Shown here piece after piece: positions 61,667-64,000 of a DNA stretch of 64,000 nucleotides. The notes beneath the pieces were generated by a model. That model saw nothing but the letters and a program-made list of their open reading frames with translations. It did no database searches and was not told the DNA's origin. The position numbers were made by a program, and so were the translations under genes. This DNA comes from Ficedula albicollis. Taxonomy: Eukaryota > Chordata > Aves > Passeriformes > Muscicapidae. The stretch lies in NCBI RefSeq assembly GCF_000247815.1, contig NC_021674.1, forward strand, positions 33,529,462 through 33,593,461, written 5' to 3'. Positions within the stretch are counted from its first letter, which is position 1, and every line of letters begins with the position of its first letter.

Positions 61667-64000
61667 CCAAGGACAAGCAAGTTTCACAGCTTTTGAAACT
61701 GAAAGGAACAATCATAACATCCAGCAAATTGCATGGGCCATAAAGTTCTGCATGGCAAAGCTTTCAGCTCTGGCACAATTAGGACGTATTCACCAATTTT
61801 AAAAAGCCATGTTAATTCCAAGTGTAATACAAACCTGTTGGTGTTGGACTGTTTCCTAGTGGTACCATTAAATTTATAGCAGATATGCTTTCTGCTGCCT
61901 GTAATCACTTTTTTAAGATTTTTCAAGTGGTTTAAGGTCAAATATTGCACTTAAGGTGATACACAAATATATAATTTAAATATTTTTATTTTACACTCTA
62001 TCAACAACTTCTAAATATATGAGTGAATGTAATAAGCCTCAAACCTCTCTCAAACAGGTAATCTAGGAAAGAACTTAAATTTAACAGACCAAAGAAGGGC
62101 TCTAATCCTCCAATTATGTATCTGAACTACAAGGTTATCCTTCATCTGTCATGCATACATGCATTAAGATATACAAATCAGCTGACAATATCTTCAGTTT
62201 TATACAGGAGCAAGACATTTAAAAAAAGAGGTGAGCACAGCCATTCTTTGATTTTTATTGACCCCTGCCTCTCCCAAGCTGTGTTCAAAGATTGTCCATG
62301 GAGGAGAAAGGGAAAAAATGACAACCAGTCCTTACAAGTGGGTTGTGAACACAAGTAATGTGACATGTATTATTGCAAAGGGAATTTCTAAAAATGCAGT
62401 GAACAGCAACAGAAACCGGTAAATGCTCCCTGAAATACCAAATAAAACAAACACTATCAAAATAAAATCTTGAAAAATCCAGTAACTTCCTAATTAATGA
62501 AAAATAGTTGAATGTATAATTCGGCACACACATACCAAACTCCATACATTCATTCATCTTTTATCCTAAATTCTATAAGGGGAATTACATCAGCACTAAT
62601 GAATCCAATCTGTGTCATATTTTATATAGATGCAACAGGAATCTCCTGTCAGTATACTTTTCAATAGAAAGGTGAATCCAGTAAAACAACCCCATGCCAA
62701 ATTTTCACAAAGTCTTTAGAGGGGTCTAATTCTTTTGCATACAATGCTCAGCAAGTCTGCACTCCTTATGAAATTTCACTTAAAATTGAATTTAAGTAGT
62801 TTTGACTTATCAGAACATAGAATAAAGCAGTAATCACATAAAACAGTCTGTGCAACTCAATCAGAATGACTGCCAAAACAGCAATGGCTATTTACTGGCA
62901 GCAAAACCCATACACAAGCAATACACTGACTACATGTCTAATAAAATATTAGGTATCCATTGGAAGTGGCAAAAATAACTTCTTTCAGCAACTGGGACGC
63001 TAACTAAGAGACTCTATAAGTTTCCTGCTATTTTTATACTTGTCACATTTTTTAGTGCTCATCAACACAATTCATCCACTTTCCTAGCCACAGAAAGGGA
63101 CATTTTAGTAAGAGATACTTATTTACTTACATAAGTATGATGTGCTTATTTTGTGGAACAAAACCAAAACTAAAACAAACAGAAAGAAGACCCAACATAA
63201 TACTGCAAAGGATCTTACTCATGATAAAATATATTTCATAGCTATATCTGTTTTATACCTGGTATTATACATGTCTTGTGTGGATTACTGCATAGCCTCT
63301 TTTTCCTGGGACAATGGAAAAAGATAAATCAATCATCACATGTTGAGTTTCAAATAGTATTTCAAGAAATTGTTTCCATGGGTATTCCATCTGTTATGCA
63401 GGAATATCAACGACTACGACTGTTTTAATACAACAGGTGGATAAAATTCATAAACAGCTGAGTAGCCAATCTCATTTGCTAAACCAACATAGATGCTTAT
63501 GACCATAAATCTCTGAAGTGGTTTTCTATCCCACTTCACTTTTTCTCTCAAATCTTTCAATCTGTTTTTGCTTTTTCAGAAATCTGGTCTAAGATACCTT
63601 CAGCAGCTGGAGAACTTGGAGTCAATACATCACAGAAATCGAAGTCAGCTACACAAAGTACAAACCCATGCCAACATTCACTCAATGCTTAAAATATGTG
63701 TATCCAGAGTTTGATCTAAAAAATCTTTATTTTTTTTCCAAAGGAAATTAAGCTATAGTGTACTAGCCTGGCATAAACTTTCTCATCTCATACAATATTC
63801 AATAAAGATTTTAAACACAATGATCTGCAAAGTGAAATTTATTTCTCACACACATGGTGCACAGAAATGGAGGACAGAAAATTTATGAGATATACTTTTA
63901 TACACAGCAAGTCTTCCTTGGTACGCCACTTATCTCAGAAGGAGTAGCAGGCTCTGTTTCTGTGATGGAAAACAGCAGCCAGGCCACAGAAAGAAGTGGT

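Larger units (their letters stand above)
50891..64000 (-). other. Probable SMYD3 first intron, distal part: no gene seen
   Basis: This is AT-rich sequence with duplications at 55468, 55591, 58489 and 59805, A-rich runs near 56022-56050, and poly(T) at 61649. No CpG-rich promoter, first exon or mobile element could be recognised. The first coding exon of SMYD3 is expected further on, beyond 64000. Confidence 0.5.

Overview
The window is vertebrate nuclear DNA: AT-rich, intron-dominated, with no bacterial-type gene density, CRISPR array or operon. Two CR1-type LINE tails (22861-23735 on +, 24045-24340 on -) with the standard avian 3'-end wording point to a bird, or at least a sauropsid. The species cannot be read from the sequence.

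The only protein-coding gene I can support is on the minus strand: SMYD3 (SET and MYND domain lysine methyltransferase 3) or a close SMYD3-like paralogue. Four consecutive internal coding exons are visible with intact splice sites and matching phases, read from high to low coordinates: 24732-24795 (MYND zinc finger), 17519-17626 (end of MYND and linker), 16393-16450, and 13296-13432. They join into one uninterrupted frame equivalent to about residues 56-177 of the human protein. I did not find the first exon (N-terminal SET segment, first MYND cysteines) or the exon carrying the catalytic SET core. They probably lie beyond 64000 and before position 1. On that reading, 1-13295 and 24796-64000 are parts of two very large introns.

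The non-exonic sequence holds the two CR1 fragments, a decayed LINE reverse-transcriptase remnant (about 44416-44660), A/T-rich microsatellites, a 40-base G run (8948-8987), and a 28-N assembly gap (12618-12645) flanked by the same 30 bases on both sides. The most striking property is a swarm of about 22 two-copy direct tandem duplications along the window. Most have 60-101 bp units, but there is also a 1003-bp pair (34394-36399), a 1023-bp pair (48845-50890) and an interleaved pair in which one copy lacks 338 bp (47679-48837). Copies differ by a few SNP-like changes, mostly transitions. Together with the gap flanks, this suggests allelic or unmerged-overlap artefacts of assembly, though real tandem duplication is not excluded.

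I found no convincing new biological system. The items most worth following are the duplication swarm, the divergence of the SMYD3-like exons, the G40 tract, and the unrecognised GC-rich ORF inside the 1003-bp duplication.
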